Translations under genes and position numbers: made by a program
DNA from: Chloroflexota bacterium
GTDB taxonomy: Bacteria > Chloroflexota > Anaerolineae > Promineifilales > Promineifilaceae
NCBI GenBank assembly: GCA_020629055.1
Contig: JAHDEB010000032.1
Location: 1-40,623 of the forward strand
DNA: 40,623 nucleotides
Reading direction: 5' to 3'
Part shown: piece by piece, positions 29,481 to 38,465 of the stretch
Layout of the letters: each line of letters begins with the position of its first letter
Position numbering within the stretch: position 1 is the stretch's first letter
The notes under the pieces: model-generated
Database searches by the model: none
What the model was told of the DNA's origin: nothing
What the model saw: the letters and a program-made list of their open reading frames with translations, nothing else

Positions 29481-31112
29481 TTAGATCGGTTCCCCTTCAA
29501 GTTTTTTGTCGCGTCGATCCCGCATGACGTTTGCTTCTTTCTCTAATTTTTTGAAAAAGTCACTGTCCGCGATTTCTTGCACTTTACGCTGGCTTTTTTG
29601 CTGATCGATTTCAATTTTCAACTTTTGAACCGTTGCCTTTAACTTCTTCTCGCGCAGCTGAACCTTCTCCGCCATCGCTTTAAAGACGGCCGCCAACGTG
29701 CCGACTTCATCCTGCAACGGCCGTTCGATGATTTCATCTAGCAACTCAGCTTCAAGCACACCCTCTTCCAGCCGGTAAGCGGCTTGGGTCAGCGTGCGAA
29801 TCGGGCCGGTCACCGAACGGGCGATCAGAATGGCGGAGGTGATGAGAAGTGCCACGCCGGCCGCCGTGATCCACCATAATTTCGTTTGCACGCTGTCTTG
29901 CTGTTGCTCAATCGTTTCGCCCACTGTGTCAGCTGCCGCATGAAACCGGTTCAGGCTGGCACCGATTGTGACACCACCAAAAAGCCCGCTGTCCCGGTAC
30001 ACCCCATGCTCAAACGGGATCGGTTGGTAGTAGGTCAAGATCGTAATGTCTTGGTTGTTGGTGCGGGTGGTGAAACCCGCTTGGTTTTGCATGACCGCTT
30101 CATAGGCGGCCGGAAATGTTTCATTTAAAAAGCCCGCTTTGGCCCAGTTAAAAGCCAGCTTTTCCCGATCGTTCCGACTCGTCTCGTTGTCCCAATAATC
30201 GATTAGCTGACCGTCAAAATTTAGACCGCGAATTCGGTTCAGGCGGGGATGGGCGATCGTGTACCCTTCATGATCAAACAGCACCGCATAGTTGCCGCTG
30301 GTGTAATCGGGCCAAACAACTTGCCCAGGTTCAGTCGATTCAAAATGGATCGCCTGTTCGATTACATGTCGATGATCGAGAGAGAGAACCACAAAGCCGT
30401 CAATCTCACCATCTGTATTGATGTGTGGTGTTACAAAGCGAATCACCGCCTCGTAACGGCCGAACTCCGAACCAATGGTCCGTTCTGCGTCTAGTGTGTT
30501 GCCCGGCTGTTTGATTTGCCCCGCATGCCAGCCGGTGACCGGCGACACATAGATCCGGCCGATGGCGAGCTTTTCGCTGCGTGCAAAATAATCTTCGGTG
30601 GCGTAGGTTGTATTTTCCGGGTCGCTGACATCGAGCAAAAAACGTTCCGAGACCCGTTGGCCGTTGACAATTTTCAGTTTCTCTTGACCGGTCAAATCGA
30701 GAAAAGCGATCTCACGATAAAGCGGTACTTCCTCAGAAATCGAAACCAATTCATCTTTCGGGTATTGAATTTCGGCGATATGCTGCTCGTAAAAGAATGC
30801 ATATAGCTCAGGATCGGCCGGGAGAATGGCCAAGCCAAACGTATCTTGAATCGCCTGATCGAGCAGCCCTTCAACATTTTCAGCAATCGTTTCCGCCTGT
30901 AGCTGCAACGCATCGAGCGCTTCTTGATCTAGTGCGTTGCGGGCCGTTTGCTCCGCCACATCGCTCGCCCGTGAAAAGCCCCGCATGGCGAAAAAGCCGA
31001 TCAGCAACAGGGGGATCAAACCGCTTAAAAGGGATGGTATTAAAATCCGCCCTAAAAGCGAAAGATATTGTTGGTGTGATGAGGTTGAAAGGTCAGTTGG
31101 TTGATCAGACAT
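29481..31112 (-). CDS. Cache-HAMP membrane receptor without output domain
   Basis: A protein of about 543 residues. TM1 (about 24-44, ILIPSLLSGLIPLLLIGFFAM) is followed by a double-Cache-like extracytoplasmic sensor of about 350 residues (AEQTARNALDQEAL..., FLDLTGQEKLKIVNGQRV, YVSPVTGWHAG, YAVLFDHEGYTIAHP). TM2 is at about 415 (LWWITAAGVALLITSAILIA), then a HAMP domain (SVTGPIRTLTQAAYRLEEGVLE... DEVGTLAAVFKAMAE) and a basic coiled coil ending EIADSDFFKKLEKEANVMRDRR. No kinase, cyclase or methyl-accepting domain follows, so the signal must pass through partner proteins, plausibly the MinD-like ATPase next door. ATG 31112 is preferred over an in-frame TTG at 31118. Confidence 0.85.
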   Translation of the reverse strand: MSDQPTDLSTSSHQQYLSLLGRILIPSLLSGLIPLLLIGFFAMRGFSRASDVAEQTARNALDQEALDALQLQAETIAENVEGLLDQAIQDTFGLAILPADPELYAFFYEQHIAEIQYPKDELVSISEEVPLYREIAFLDLTGQEKLKIVNGQRVSERFLLDVSDPENTTYATEDYFARSEKLAIGRIYVSPVTGWHAGQIKQPGNTLDAERTIGSEFGRYEAVIRFVTPHINTDGEIDGFVVLSLDHRHVIEQAIHFESTEPGQVVWPDYTSGNYAVLFDHEGYTIAHPRLNRIRGLNFDGQLIDYWDNETSRNDREKLAFNWAKAGFLNETFPAAYEAVMQNQAGFTTRTNNQDITILTYYQPIPFEHGVYRDSGLFGGVTIGASLNRFHAAADTVGETIEQQQDSVQTKLWWITAAGVALLITSAILIARSVTGPIRTLTQAAYRLEEGVLEAELLDEIIERPLQDEVGTLAAVFKAMAEKVQLREKKLKATVQKLKIEIDQQKSQRKVQEIADSDFFKKLEKEANVMRDRRDKKLEGEPI

Positions 31113-31207
31113 ATTCAAAATGGAGAGAAGAGAGATAGAGAGGAGAGGGTAGAAGCATTTCTCTTGCCTCTTGTCTCTCTCCTCTTTTCTCTAACTTCTA
31201 CTCTTTC
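31113..31207. other. homopurine/homopyrimidine intergenic spacer in operon
   Basis: The gap between lipoprotein and receptor genes is dominated by an AG-rich run (about 31122-31152) facing a CT-rich run (about 31160-31205) around a short loop. Together they could form an imperfect long hairpin in the transcript. No gene is seen. Confidence 0.4.
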
Positions 31208-32557
31208 TTACTGCCCGTAAGCCCGTACTTGGGCCCCTTGTGCATCGTAAATAAAGTTGGCGCTTTCAAAAAAGGTAAACGGGACCGTGACGCCGCTTTC
31301 GGCCGCCTTGCTAAAGTTAATCGCAATGTCGGGCGGGGTAACAACGCCAACCGGCAGCTCACCGGCCGCCTCTCCGTTCAAAATCCTTTCTGCAAAGATC
31401 GCCGCCATCAGGGCGTTACTCTCAAAGCTAACCCCGATTGACATCATGGCGCTGTTCGCCCCCGGCTGAGTCACGTTGGTGACAACCGAAAGAACCGGGG
31501 TGTTTCCGGCATGCTGGTTGATGGTTTCAATCTCATTAAAGACCGACGTACTGCCGGTGATCCACAGTAAAGATTGTTCGTTGTTTGGGTCTTGAGCCTG
31601 CATTTGCTCGATAAGTTCTGGCATCATTCGGGCCAGTTCAGCTTGGGCGTTTTTCTGATCACGCACATTAAAATGGATGATCTCGATCCCATCCGCTTCG
31701 GCCGCTTCGACCAAGGGTTCAACTTGGGTGACGACGGCGCTCGAGTTGTTTTCGGCATAAAGAATTCCGATTGTTTTTAAATCCGGCCGGAACTGCTTCA
31801 GATACGATAGCTGTAGCTCTGTCGGAATGTTGAGCGACGTGTAGGCGATATGGCTGCCGCTGCCACTTTCATAGTCAGCCACTTGCCCCATCAGCACCGG
31901 GTCTTTTGAGGTGACGCTTAAAACCGGCACCGAGCTATCCCCGCCATGATCATGGATCCATGCGGTCGCTTTTGAGCCAAAAGACAAAATTAAATCAGGC
32001 TGTTCTGATTGGGCATATCGGTACGCGGCTTTAATTAAACCGGTGTCATTTTCCCCGTTCAGAACGAGCACGTTCGCCTCTACCCCACGCCCCTTAAAAA
32101 GGGTCAGCATCGAGTTGAGTGCGGTGTCGTAGGCGGAAGATTTTTTAGAAAATAGCGCAATGATTTCGAATGGGTCATCGGCTGATTCAACAAGAGACAG
32201 AGTAACCGGCTGGCTGGGCAAACCGACCACCATCTCACTTGGCTCGATGGTCCAGCCCTCGAAAAGCTGTTGGTCAATGCGCAGCCAATCTGCCCCGGCA
32301 ACCGGTTGTCGACCGGCCGTGGATTGATCCAAATCGGCCAACTCCGCATCTTGAACTTTGTCGAGAATGAGGGTTTCTTTTTGATTTTCGATCTTACATC
32401 CTGACAAAATTAGAAGGGCCGCGCATAGCCCAAATAGACAGAGGAGCTTGCGTTTGTTTCCTGTTTTTCTTGTGATTTTGCAGGTCTGGTTGGCTCCCCT
32501 CCTATGAGGAGGGGTTGGGGGAGGTGGATTTACCCTCACCCCCAACCCCTCTCCCAT
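31208..32557 (-). CDS. ABC-type solute-binding lipoprotein (ABC_sub_bind family)
   Basis: The protein has a lipoprotein signal with lipobox LSGC (RKLLCLFGLCAALLILSGC). A two-lobe periplasmic-binding fold of the ABC_sub_bind (TrpX-like) type follows: PFEIIALFSKKSSAYDTALNSML, LILSFGSKATAWI, PVLSVTSKDPVLMG, LKTIGILYAENNSSAV, LWITGSTSVFNEI, and a C-terminal AERILNGEAAGELPVGVV...INFSKA. No permease or ATPase gene accompanies it, so it may present ligand to the neighbouring receptor or MFS protein. The start is uncertain. The frame stays open to ATG 32731, touching the MFS stop, but its first about 90 codons translate REP-like repeats. ATG 32557, inside one palindrome, is the nearest ATG before the signal peptide; a GTG a few codons later is also possible. 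Confidence 0.82.
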   Translation of the reverse strand: MGEGLGVRVNPPPPTPPHRRGANQTCKITRKTGNKRKLLCLFGLCAALLILSGCKIENQKETLILDKVQDAELADLDQSTAGRQPVAGADWLRIDQQLFEGWTIEPSEMVVGLPSQPVTLSLVESADDPFEIIALFSKKSSAYDTALNSMLTLFKGRGVEANVLVLNGENDTGLIKAAYRYAQSEQPDLILSFGSKATAWIHDHGGDSSVPVLSVTSKDPVLMGQVADYESGSGSHIAYTSLNIPTELQLSYLKQFRPDLKTIGILYAENNSSAVVTQVEPLVEAAEADGIEIIHFNVRDQKNAQAELARMMPELIEQMQAQDPNNEQSLLWITGSTSVFNEIETINQHAGNTPVLSVVTNVTQPGANSAMMSIGVSFESNALMAAIFAERILNGEAAGELPVGVVTPPDIAINFSKAAESGVTVPFTFFESANFIYDAQGAQVRAYGQ

Positions 32558-32568
32558 TGGGAGAGGGG
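32496..32568. repeat. REP-like palindrome doublet
   Basis: Two perfect hairpins in opposite orientation: CCCCTCCT-ATG-AGGAGGGG (32496-32514) and CCCCTCTCCC-ATT-GGGAGAGGGG (32546-32568). Each is flanked on its inner side by TTGGGGG(T)GAGG or its complement (TTGGGGGAGG here, CCTCACCCCCAA opposite). This is the layout of a REP pair/BIME. It lies inside the operon and inside the open frame of the lipoprotein, supplying its candidate ATG. Confidence 0.75.
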
Positions 32569-32610
32569 AGTAAGACAGTGCATCTGTATAGTCACTTTTT
32601 CTTGTGCGAA

Positions 32611-32700
32611 TGTCGTAGGGGCTACGACAATTTTCTGGTAAAACTTTCGAAACGAAGAGAACTTCGAAAATTGTCTCGCCCCGGAATGGCGATAATTTTC
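32611..32700. repeat. inverted-repeat element related to 88-141
   Basis: The element begins with a perfect stem-loop TGTCGTAG-GGG-CTACGACA (32611-32629). GACAATTTTC (32626-32635) pairs perfectly with GAAAATTGTC (32666-32675). It continues as TCTCGCCCCGG and TGGCGATAATTTTC. The GAAAAT...GTCTCGCCCCGG and TCGCCC-GG-TGGCGATA blocks are shared with the element at 88-141. It separates the MFS stop from the REP doublet. Confidence 0.6.
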
Positions 32701-32732
32701 TAAAAAAGCACAATATTTGGAACAAATGCATC

Positions 32733-35141
32733 TTAATCAGCCCCCATCGTTGGCAACGAGCTTGGCTTGTTTACCTTCATCGGTTCTGGCCGCTTATATT
32801 CAATAGAAAATAAGATGGCGAAGCCGATTAAAACCAGTCCGGTAAACATCATGACCTGAGATTGTTTGGTTGTAATCAAAAGGAGTTGTGACACGATAAT
32901 CGGGCCGCTGACGTGGCCGATACGTTCTAAAAAGCGATAGAGTGAGGTTGCTGAGCTTTTGCCCAATTTCTCGGCCGAAACTGTGTCCGCGATATAGGTC
33001 ACAATCGGTGCATGGATAAAACCATGTGCTAGACCGAGGATTAAGATTCCCCCCATAATGACGGCTAGCCCCATGTTGGTTAGCCCCAGCTCGGTCACCC
33101 AAGCAGCATCGATTTGCCCCATCAGCACCAGCCCTATGCCGCCACCAACGGCACCCAACAGCAACACCCGATCAACTCGGGCGCCACCGCTATCGACCCA
33201 ACGGGCTGCAAAGCGGCTCGAGAGCAGCACCCCGGCCGCATAGAGCATCAAGATCATACCGATGTCGTCTTGGCGATACCCAAGCTCTGACAAGATAAGT
33301 GGCAGGGCAAATACGGTCACACCGGTAAGTACCGCTTTGGTCGGTATGCCGATCAGCAACATCGTTTTAATAAAGCGCCAATCTCGGCCGACGTGTTTAA
33401 GCCGCTGCACCATCGTTTCTTGGATTGATTCTTGATCCCCATCATCTTTCGAAATGGAAACGACCGGGATCAACGTAATAACGTAGGTCAAAAAGAGGAG
33501 CGCGATAACCGCACCAACCAAGAAAACGCCAGAGAAGCTGAGGTAAACGGCGATCAACGCGCCGATGGCGGTGCCTGAAATCATCCCGCCGTTGTAGCCA
33601 AATACGATAATGGCGGCCGCCTGTGTCTTGTTATCACGGGCCACTTCCAAAATGTATCCTTGCACCGCAATGTACAAAATCCCTTGACCGATACCGGCCA
33701 AAAAGCGAATCGGGAACATGAGCCAAAAGAGGGGAGAGAGGGCCAACGCGATCATGCTGGCCGCATAAATAACCGAGCCGATAATTAATGTTTTGCGAAT
33801 GCCCACTTTGCCAACCAGCCAGCCGGATGGGAGTAGGGCGGCCACGAAGCCTAAAAAGTAGAGGGTGAAAATCGTTGAAGTCACAGCCGGGTCAAAGCCG
33901 CTTTCGGCCGCCCATCCCCGCAAAAACTGGGGCAGAAACGAGGCGTGTAGCCCTTCGGCAAAGACAATCAGAAAGTAGAACGGCCGAACAATGTTTAAGT
34001 GCAATTTCTGCTGATCGACCGGTTGGGCCGAGGCGAGAAACTTTTGTTGAAGTGTCTGGTTAAGTGAGAAAATCAGGTTGGCTAAAAAGATGGTGGCAAA
34101 GAAAAGGATCAAAAAGTTGCGCACACCGCGCCACAAACTGGCATACACAACCGATAGCGGAATGCCGAGCTGAACGTCTAACGTAACGTCCGATTCTCCG
34201 GCCGGTTTGATGAAAAACGTATGCTCGACATACCCTTCTTGTGTCGATCGGGACCCGGCCGAAATTTTCGTCTGCTCCGCATCATGTAGCGCGATAAATC
34301 CGATGTCTGGGTCGAGCGAGCGATAGGATTCGATCACTTCGTCAAGCCCCGAAAAGAGTGTCATGTCGAGCCCAAGCTCGAGCGGGACGACGAGTCTTTG
34401 AGCCAGTGAATGGGTTAATGCGTTCGCTTTGCGATTGACTCCTGCGGTGTAAATTGTCAACATCACCCCGATCACAAAAACGGCTGCCAGTACAAACACA
34501 CCCCCAAATAAGGATGGCATCCAGCGTGTTTCACGCATTCGTTCAGAGCGAGAGAACCACAATGCCAGCGGCAGGACCACGATCCAAAGGGCCAGCGCAA
34601 TCCACCAAACCGGCTGATAGGCACTGTTGACCGCAAGAATTGTTGCGTTGTGATCATAGACCAAGTGGAGTTCACCCGATGGGCCGAATTTGCCATCAAG
34701 TGGGAGCGAGGCCCTTAAATATTCTTCAGTTTCAGAAGCAACATAGGCGGACGCTTCAGTTTCTGTTACGCTGGGGCTGGGGCCAAATCTGACTAGATCG
34801 GGGTCAAACCCGCCGCCGCTTCTCTGGTTTAAAAAGAGGATTTCCCCAGCGATGTCTTCGATATAGATCGCTTCTAACTCTGGATCAGAATCGAGTAAAG
34901 GGGCGGTGAGTGGCTGAAAACCAGGAAACTGTTCAAGCGGAAGGCCGTTGAGCAAAAACGGTTTCATCGATTGCCTTACAACGTCACCCTGCGCGCCTAG
35001 TTTGTCAAACTCATAGCCGGTGTAGGCGACCAAAGCGTCTCGGTAGCCGATGGTGATGAGCATGCACAAGGAGATGGCTAAGGCGACCATAATCCCGGTA
35101 ACGGGCAATAGATTATCTTTGAATGATTTGTTTTCTTGCAT
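32733..35141 (-). CDS. MFS transporter fused to two extracytoplasmic sensor-like domains
   Basis: An 802-residue membrane protein. TM1 (about 12-34) is followed by a periplasmic domain of about 135 residues (LNGLPLEQFPGFQPL... YIEDIAGEILFLNQRSGG). Two membrane spans come next (about 178-195 and 210-232), then a second extracytoplasmic domain (about 235-335, LGLDMTLFSGLDEVIESYRSL, IGFIALHDAEQTKIS). After another span, a full 12-helix major facilitator domain occupies about 385-790 (FAEGLHASFLPQFLRG; loop 2-3 motif GWLVGKVGIRKTLI; RFLAGIGQGILYIAVQGYI). The extracytoplasmic parts look like the signal-input domains of receptors, so transport and sensing may be coupled. Substrate is unknown. It lies 12 nt after the ATP-grasp gene. 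Confidence 0.87.
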   Translation of the reverse strand: MQENKSFKDNLLPVTGIMVALAISLCMLITIGYRDALVAYTGYEFDKLGAQGDVVRQSMKPFLLNGLPLEQFPGFQPLTAPLLDSDPELEAIYIEDIAGEILFLNQRSGGGFDPDLVRFGPSPSVTETEASAYVASETEEYLRASLPLDGKFGPSGELHLVYDHNATILAVNSAYQPVWWIALALWIVVLPLALWFSRSERMRETRWMPSLFGGVFVLAAVFVIGVMLTIYTAGVNRKANALTHSLAQRLVVPLELGLDMTLFSGLDEVIESYRSLDPDIGFIALHDAEQTKISAGSRSTQEGYVEHTFFIKPAGESDVTLDVQLGIPLSVVYASLWRGVRNFLILFFATIFLANLIFSLNQTLQQKFLASAQPVDQQKLHLNIVRPFYFLIVFAEGLHASFLPQFLRGWAAESGFDPAVTSTIFTLYFLGFVAALLPSGWLVGKVGIRKTLIIGSVIYAASMIALALSPLFWLMFPIRFLAGIGQGILYIAVQGYILEVARDNKTQAAAIIVFGYNGGMISGTAIGALIAVYLSFSGVFLVGAVIALLFLTYVITLIPVVSISKDDGDQESIQETMVQRLKHVGRDWRFIKTMLLIGIPTKAVLTGVTVFALPLILSELGYRQDDIGMILMLYAAGVLLSSRFAARWVDSGGARVDRVLLLGAVGGGIGLVLMGQIDAAWVTELGLTNMGLAVIMGGILILGLAHGFIHAPIVTYIADTVSAEKLGKSSATSLYRFLERIGHVSGPIIVSQLLLITTKQSQVMMFTGLVLIGFAILFSIEYKRPEPMKVNKPSSLPTMGAD

Positions 35142-35153
35142 AGGAAATCTCTA

Positions 35154-36419
35154 TTAATTAACAGATGGCACGGCGGTGTTTCCCATCTCCTTCTCCGTTT
35201 CCCACTCTTCGAATTCATTGTGTGCTAGCGGTTTTGCGGCCGGTATCATAAATGCATCGACCGGTTTGATTAGTTTGATCAGATGGGGCCAAACGTTTGA
35301 TCGTTGAGAAAATAGATAGTCGAGCCGATCAGCGACCAGGCTTAAGATTAAATCGTGATAGGTCAGATTTTCTGCTTCAAGCCCGTAAGCGGTTAAGCTG
35401 GTCACCCCTTGCCCCGGCCGCTTTAAATCTGGCTTGGGGTTGGCTTCAAGGATTGCAAGGTTGCCCGACTCGTCAGCCCGAAGATCGAGCCGGATCAGCG
35501 TGCGCAGGCTAAACGCACGAAATACATTTTGGGCGATCTCTTTGAGCTGGAGTTTTATGATCGGGTCGTCGATTAACCGGACTCGATCGTTGGTGATTTT
35601 TCGTTTGTCCATCGATGTGAAAATCTGCTCATCATCGGCTAACACCCGCTCGATCATCGAAAAGGCAAAAGGGCCGGTTTGTTTAACAAACTCACCGTTT
35701 TGGTGGCGCACGTTGCCACATACCGATACCGCATATTCTCGGCCAGGCAGATATTGCTCGATCAAGACGTTTTGCAGCGTGTGGGCATGCACCTCGCTGA
35801 TCACATCGGTCAATTCACTGCGATCTGGAACAACGTGCACATGTAACGATGCGCGGCCGGAGATCGGTTTAACGATAAACGGGCCGGGATATTCCCCAAA
35901 ACTTCTTTTAAAGCATTCGATATTGAGCCCCAACATACCCGGTGTGGTGTTCCATGTCATGAATGGGGCGGTGGGCAAGCCTAAGGCGGCTAGCTCATTT
36001 TTGAACACATGTTTATTGTCTAGCAGGGTAGCGTTTAACGGGTTGTGCCCGACATAGGGGATGCCCATCATTTCGAGCATGGCAGGGGTGTGAGCGGCCG
36101 GATTTAGCCCCTGAACGCCACAGCTATTGACCCATGCAAAATCGATTTGTGCCGCTTGAAGCTCTTGCGGCAATGTCAAATCATCTGCAAGCAAAAAAAC
36201 ATGCTCGAAACCAAGTTCAAACAAGGCGGTTTGGATATCTGCTGCTACTTTTTCGTAGCTCTTATAGGGTCGAGAGTTGTGTCCTTGATTCAGGACGGCA
36301 CCCGGCTCTGTTTTGTTTCCCCCATAGATGACGGCGATGCGCATAGCTGTTTTGAGTGTGTCTATGGTTTGGGGCAGCAGATTAAATTCGTACTGAAATT
36401 TAGGATCTGTGTTAACCAT
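35154..36419 (-). CDS. D-alanine-D-alanine ligase-like ATP-grasp enzyme
   Basis: A 421-residue cytoplasmic ATP-grasp protein. It shows a Rossmann-like N-terminal part (MRIAVIYGGNKTEPGAV from residue 27), a D-Ala-ligase-like segment (MMGIPYVGHNPLNATLLDNKHVFKNELAALGLPTAPF), the ATP-grasp strand with Lys (GPFIVKPISGRAS), VLIEQYLPGREYAVSVCG, and the metal-binding end IRLDLRADESGNLAILEANPKPDL with its E-x-N. Such enzymes ligate a carboxylate to an amine via an acyl phosphate. As it sits between a SARP regulator and a transporter-sensor rather than in a cell-wall cluster, I infer a specialised small-molecule or peptide ligase rather than the housekeeping Ddl. The start is ATG 36419, though Met27 would also give a complete fold. 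Confidence 0.85.
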   Translation of the reverse strand: MVNTDPKFQYEFNLLPQTIDTLKTAMRIAVIYGGNKTEPGAVLNQGHNSRPYKSYEKVAADIQTALFELGFEHVFLLADDLTLPQELQAAQIDFAWVNSCGVQGLNPAAHTPAMLEMMGIPYVGHNPLNATLLDNKHVFKNELAALGLPTAPFMTWNTTPGMLGLNIECFKRSFGEYPGPFIVKPISGRASLHVHVVPDRSELTDVISEVHAHTLQNVLIEQYLPGREYAVSVCGNVRHQNGEFVKQTGPFAFSMIERVLADDEQIFTSMDKRKITNDRVRLIDDPIIKLQLKEIAQNVFRAFSLRTLIRLDLRADESGNLAILEANPKPDLKRPGQGVTSLTAYGLEAENLTYHDLILSLVADRLDYLFSQRSNVWPHLIKLIKPVDAFMIPAAKPLAHNEFEEWETEKEMGNTAVPSVN

Positions 36420-36456
36420 TCACCCTAGCGTAAGCGATGGGGCTTTTAATTTACAA

Positions 36457-38298
36457 TCATTCAAAAGTCCCGATGGGCTGGGATGGCGTGTGAAATTGGT
36501 CGTCAAAAAACGGGTCATCGGTAGCTGGTTGCGGCAATGGGTCCAGCCGGTCCGTTTGAAACGGAATCAAATCGGTTTTCGCTTGAACCCAATGGGTAAA
36601 GATCGGCTGAAAGCGAAGTATGCCATCTTCAGTCCGTTTGATCAGGCCGCGCTCGACAAAGTGCATGGCAGAACGGGCAATGCTTAATGGCAGCGTCCCA
36701 AGCTCTTCTGCACAGATTTGACCACCAACTTGCGCGTATCGCTGTGCAAATTGAATTTCGGCCGCTGATAGACTTTGCCAGATGGTGTCAAACCAGTCGG
36801 CCAGCGGGGTTTCGTCCCACAAAAACTCACCAAACTGAATTTTCTGCACAATCATCTCCCATGGGAAGATCTGATTCCAACGCAGCAGTTCTAGCATGGC
36901 GGCCGGATGTCCGTCTAATTGATCTGCAATCTGTGCCGCTATGTTTTCAGGCAGTTCCCCTTGGGCATGGCTTGAAATCAACCGAGTCGCTTTAAACGGC
37001 CCCAAGCCGCTGCATTTAAATAGAATAGTATCCGGCCGGTTTAGCTTGGGCAGCAGGCGATTCACACCGATAACGGTAGCTTGATCGCAGGTGGTAAAAA
37101 TCTGACCAATCAAACCGGCCAACTGGGGCAGTCGGTCAAGGTGATCAAGCACCACGACAGGGTTTGTCGATAATTGTTTGACGATCTGCTCCGCTTTCTC
37201 TCGGCTAAGACGTTTAAAATCTAAATAAACGACCGGCCGATCGTTTGCGACCAGCCGTGCGACTTCGGCGGCAAGTACCGTTTTGCCTGCCCCCGGTAAC
37301 CCATGAATTAACATCGTTTTGCCGATTGGGCTTTCGACAAATGTTTGAATCGACTTTGCTTGCCCTAGCCCATCAGGAAAAAAAACGGTGTGATAGGCAG
37401 GGGGTGTTGGCAAAGGAAACGTCGGTACAGGAGACGGTGTAACTGTCTCTGGAATCTTTGTCGAGATTGGGTCGAGCCTTGGCTTAGGTGTTTGGTTTGA
37501 TCGAGAGGTGGAAACTTTGTGTGGGGTGGGTTGGCGATGCAAAAGCGAGGCTATCGCTTGATTTGGCTCGATACCGATTTGCTGAAGGTGATGTGATTTA
37601 AATTGTTCATATGCACTGTTGGCCTCGGCCGACTGTCCTTTTTGCAGCAAAATCGAAACTTTTCGCTCAAACGCTTTTTCATTTAGAGGATCGAGGGTCA
37701 AGAGACGATCCACATAGATCTGAGCCAAATCAAGGCTCCCTTGAGCGTAATGGGCTTCGATTATCCTGTGCAAGGTTTCTAATGCCTGATTGTGAAACCA
37801 CTGTCGGCGACTGGCAAGCCAGCCTTCAAGCTCGGCCGAGTCGTCAATCGACATGCCGGCTAAGAATTCTCCTCGGTATAGGCGAGATACACGCTCACAA
37901 AGCTGCACCTTCTCATCAAATTCGAGGCTCCCAATTTTACGTTGGGTAATCAGTTGTTGAAACTCATTCACATCGGTCCAGTGGCTGCTTGAATCATCAA
38001 ATCGGATCGATTGACGGCTGCTCCGAACAAATTGTTCAAACGAGCTGTGTTCAACAAAGATCGATTTCAGTTTGTAAAGGGTCTGCCTTAGGCTGTTTTG
38101 GGCTGATTTTGGGCTGGCGGATGGCCAGAACAGGGTGGAGAGTTTTTTGCGCGAATGTGACTGTTGATTCTCTAAAACGAGGTAGGCCAACAGAATCTGC
38201 CCCTTTTCGGTGGTAAGCATCGGGGGCTCTTGCTGATTGACAGAGAGTTGAAAATGGCCGAACAGAGATAGTGATAAGTGGTCCATTTGAGGGTTCAA
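36457..38298 (-). CDS. SARP/BTAD transcriptional regulator with STAND-like ATPase domain
   Basis: The 613-residue protein begins with an OmpR-like winged helix (about 7-85, LSLSLFGHFQLSVN... LLAYLVLENQQSHSRKKLSTLFWP...NSLRQTLYKLK). A bacterial transcriptional activation domain follows (about 160-255, WFHNQALETLHRIIEAHYAQGSLDLAQIYVDRLLTLDP...GIEPN). After a Pro/Ser/Thr linker there is a P-loop NTPase: Walker A HGLPGAGKT (about 333-341) and Walker B-like PVVVLDHLDR. A C-terminal helical/winged-helix part completes it. The architecture matches the large SARPs of the AfsR type but lacks TPRs. It is the first gene of the minus-strand operon and divergent from the eCIS genes, with SARP-like operator repeats between them, so it is the best candidate regulator of both. 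Confidence 0.88.
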   Translation of the reverse strand: MNPQMDHLSLSLFGHFQLSVNQQEPPMLTTEKGQILLAYLVLENQQSHSRKKLSTLFWPSASPKSAQNSLRQTLYKLKSIFVEHSSFEQFVRSSRQSIRFDDSSSHWTDVNEFQQLITQRKIGSLEFDEKVQLCERVSRLYRGEFLAGMSIDDSAELEGWLASRRQWFHNQALETLHRIIEAHYAQGSLDLAQIYVDRLLTLDPLNEKAFERKVSILLQKGQSAEANSAYEQFKSHHLQQIGIEPNQAIASLLHRQPTPHKVSTSRSNQTPKPRLDPISTKIPETVTPSPVPTFPLPTPPAYHTVFFPDGLGQAKSIQTFVESPIGKTMLIHGLPGAGKTVLAAEVARLVANDRPVVYLDFKRLSREKAEQIVKQLSTNPVVVLDHLDRLPQLAGLIGQIFTTCDQATVIGVNRLLPKLNRPDTILFKCSGLGPFKATRLISSHAQGELPENIAAQIADQLDGHPAAMLELLRWNQIFPWEMIVQKIQFGEFLWDETPLADWFDTIWQSLSAAEIQFAQRYAQVGGQICAEELGTLPLSIARSAMHFVERGLIKRTEDGILRFQPIFTHWVQAKTDLIPFQTDRLDPLPQPATDDPFFDDQFHTPSQPIGTFE

Positions 38299-38465
38299 GC
38301 GAGTAAAAAGATGTGCGCAAATGTGGGCTGTGTGCGTTGTTTGATGTGATGGCGATTTGCAAAAAACGGTACTGACTCCCTACTAAGTCTTGCGGGCTAT
38401 AGTATCGGCAAATGGGGGTTCAGCCATTGGGACATATTACCCAAATTGACGATCCATTCGAAAAA

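Noticed and set aside
31113-31207. Intrinsic terminator between receptor and lipoprotein genes
   Set aside because: The purine/pyrimidine arms pair imperfectly and there is no compact GC stem with a T-tract; more likely a low-complexity spacer.
32558-32731. N-terminal extension of the solute-binding lipoprotein as a real protein segment
   Set aside because: It translates repeat DNA (for example SPLPMGEGLGVRV, a familiar product of REP-like repeats) and would place the lipoprotein signal about 90 residues from the N-terminus.
35434-36057. 207-codon plus-strand frame opposite the ATP-grasp gene
   Set aside because: Antisense shadow; the minus-strand frame carries all ATP-grasp motifs.
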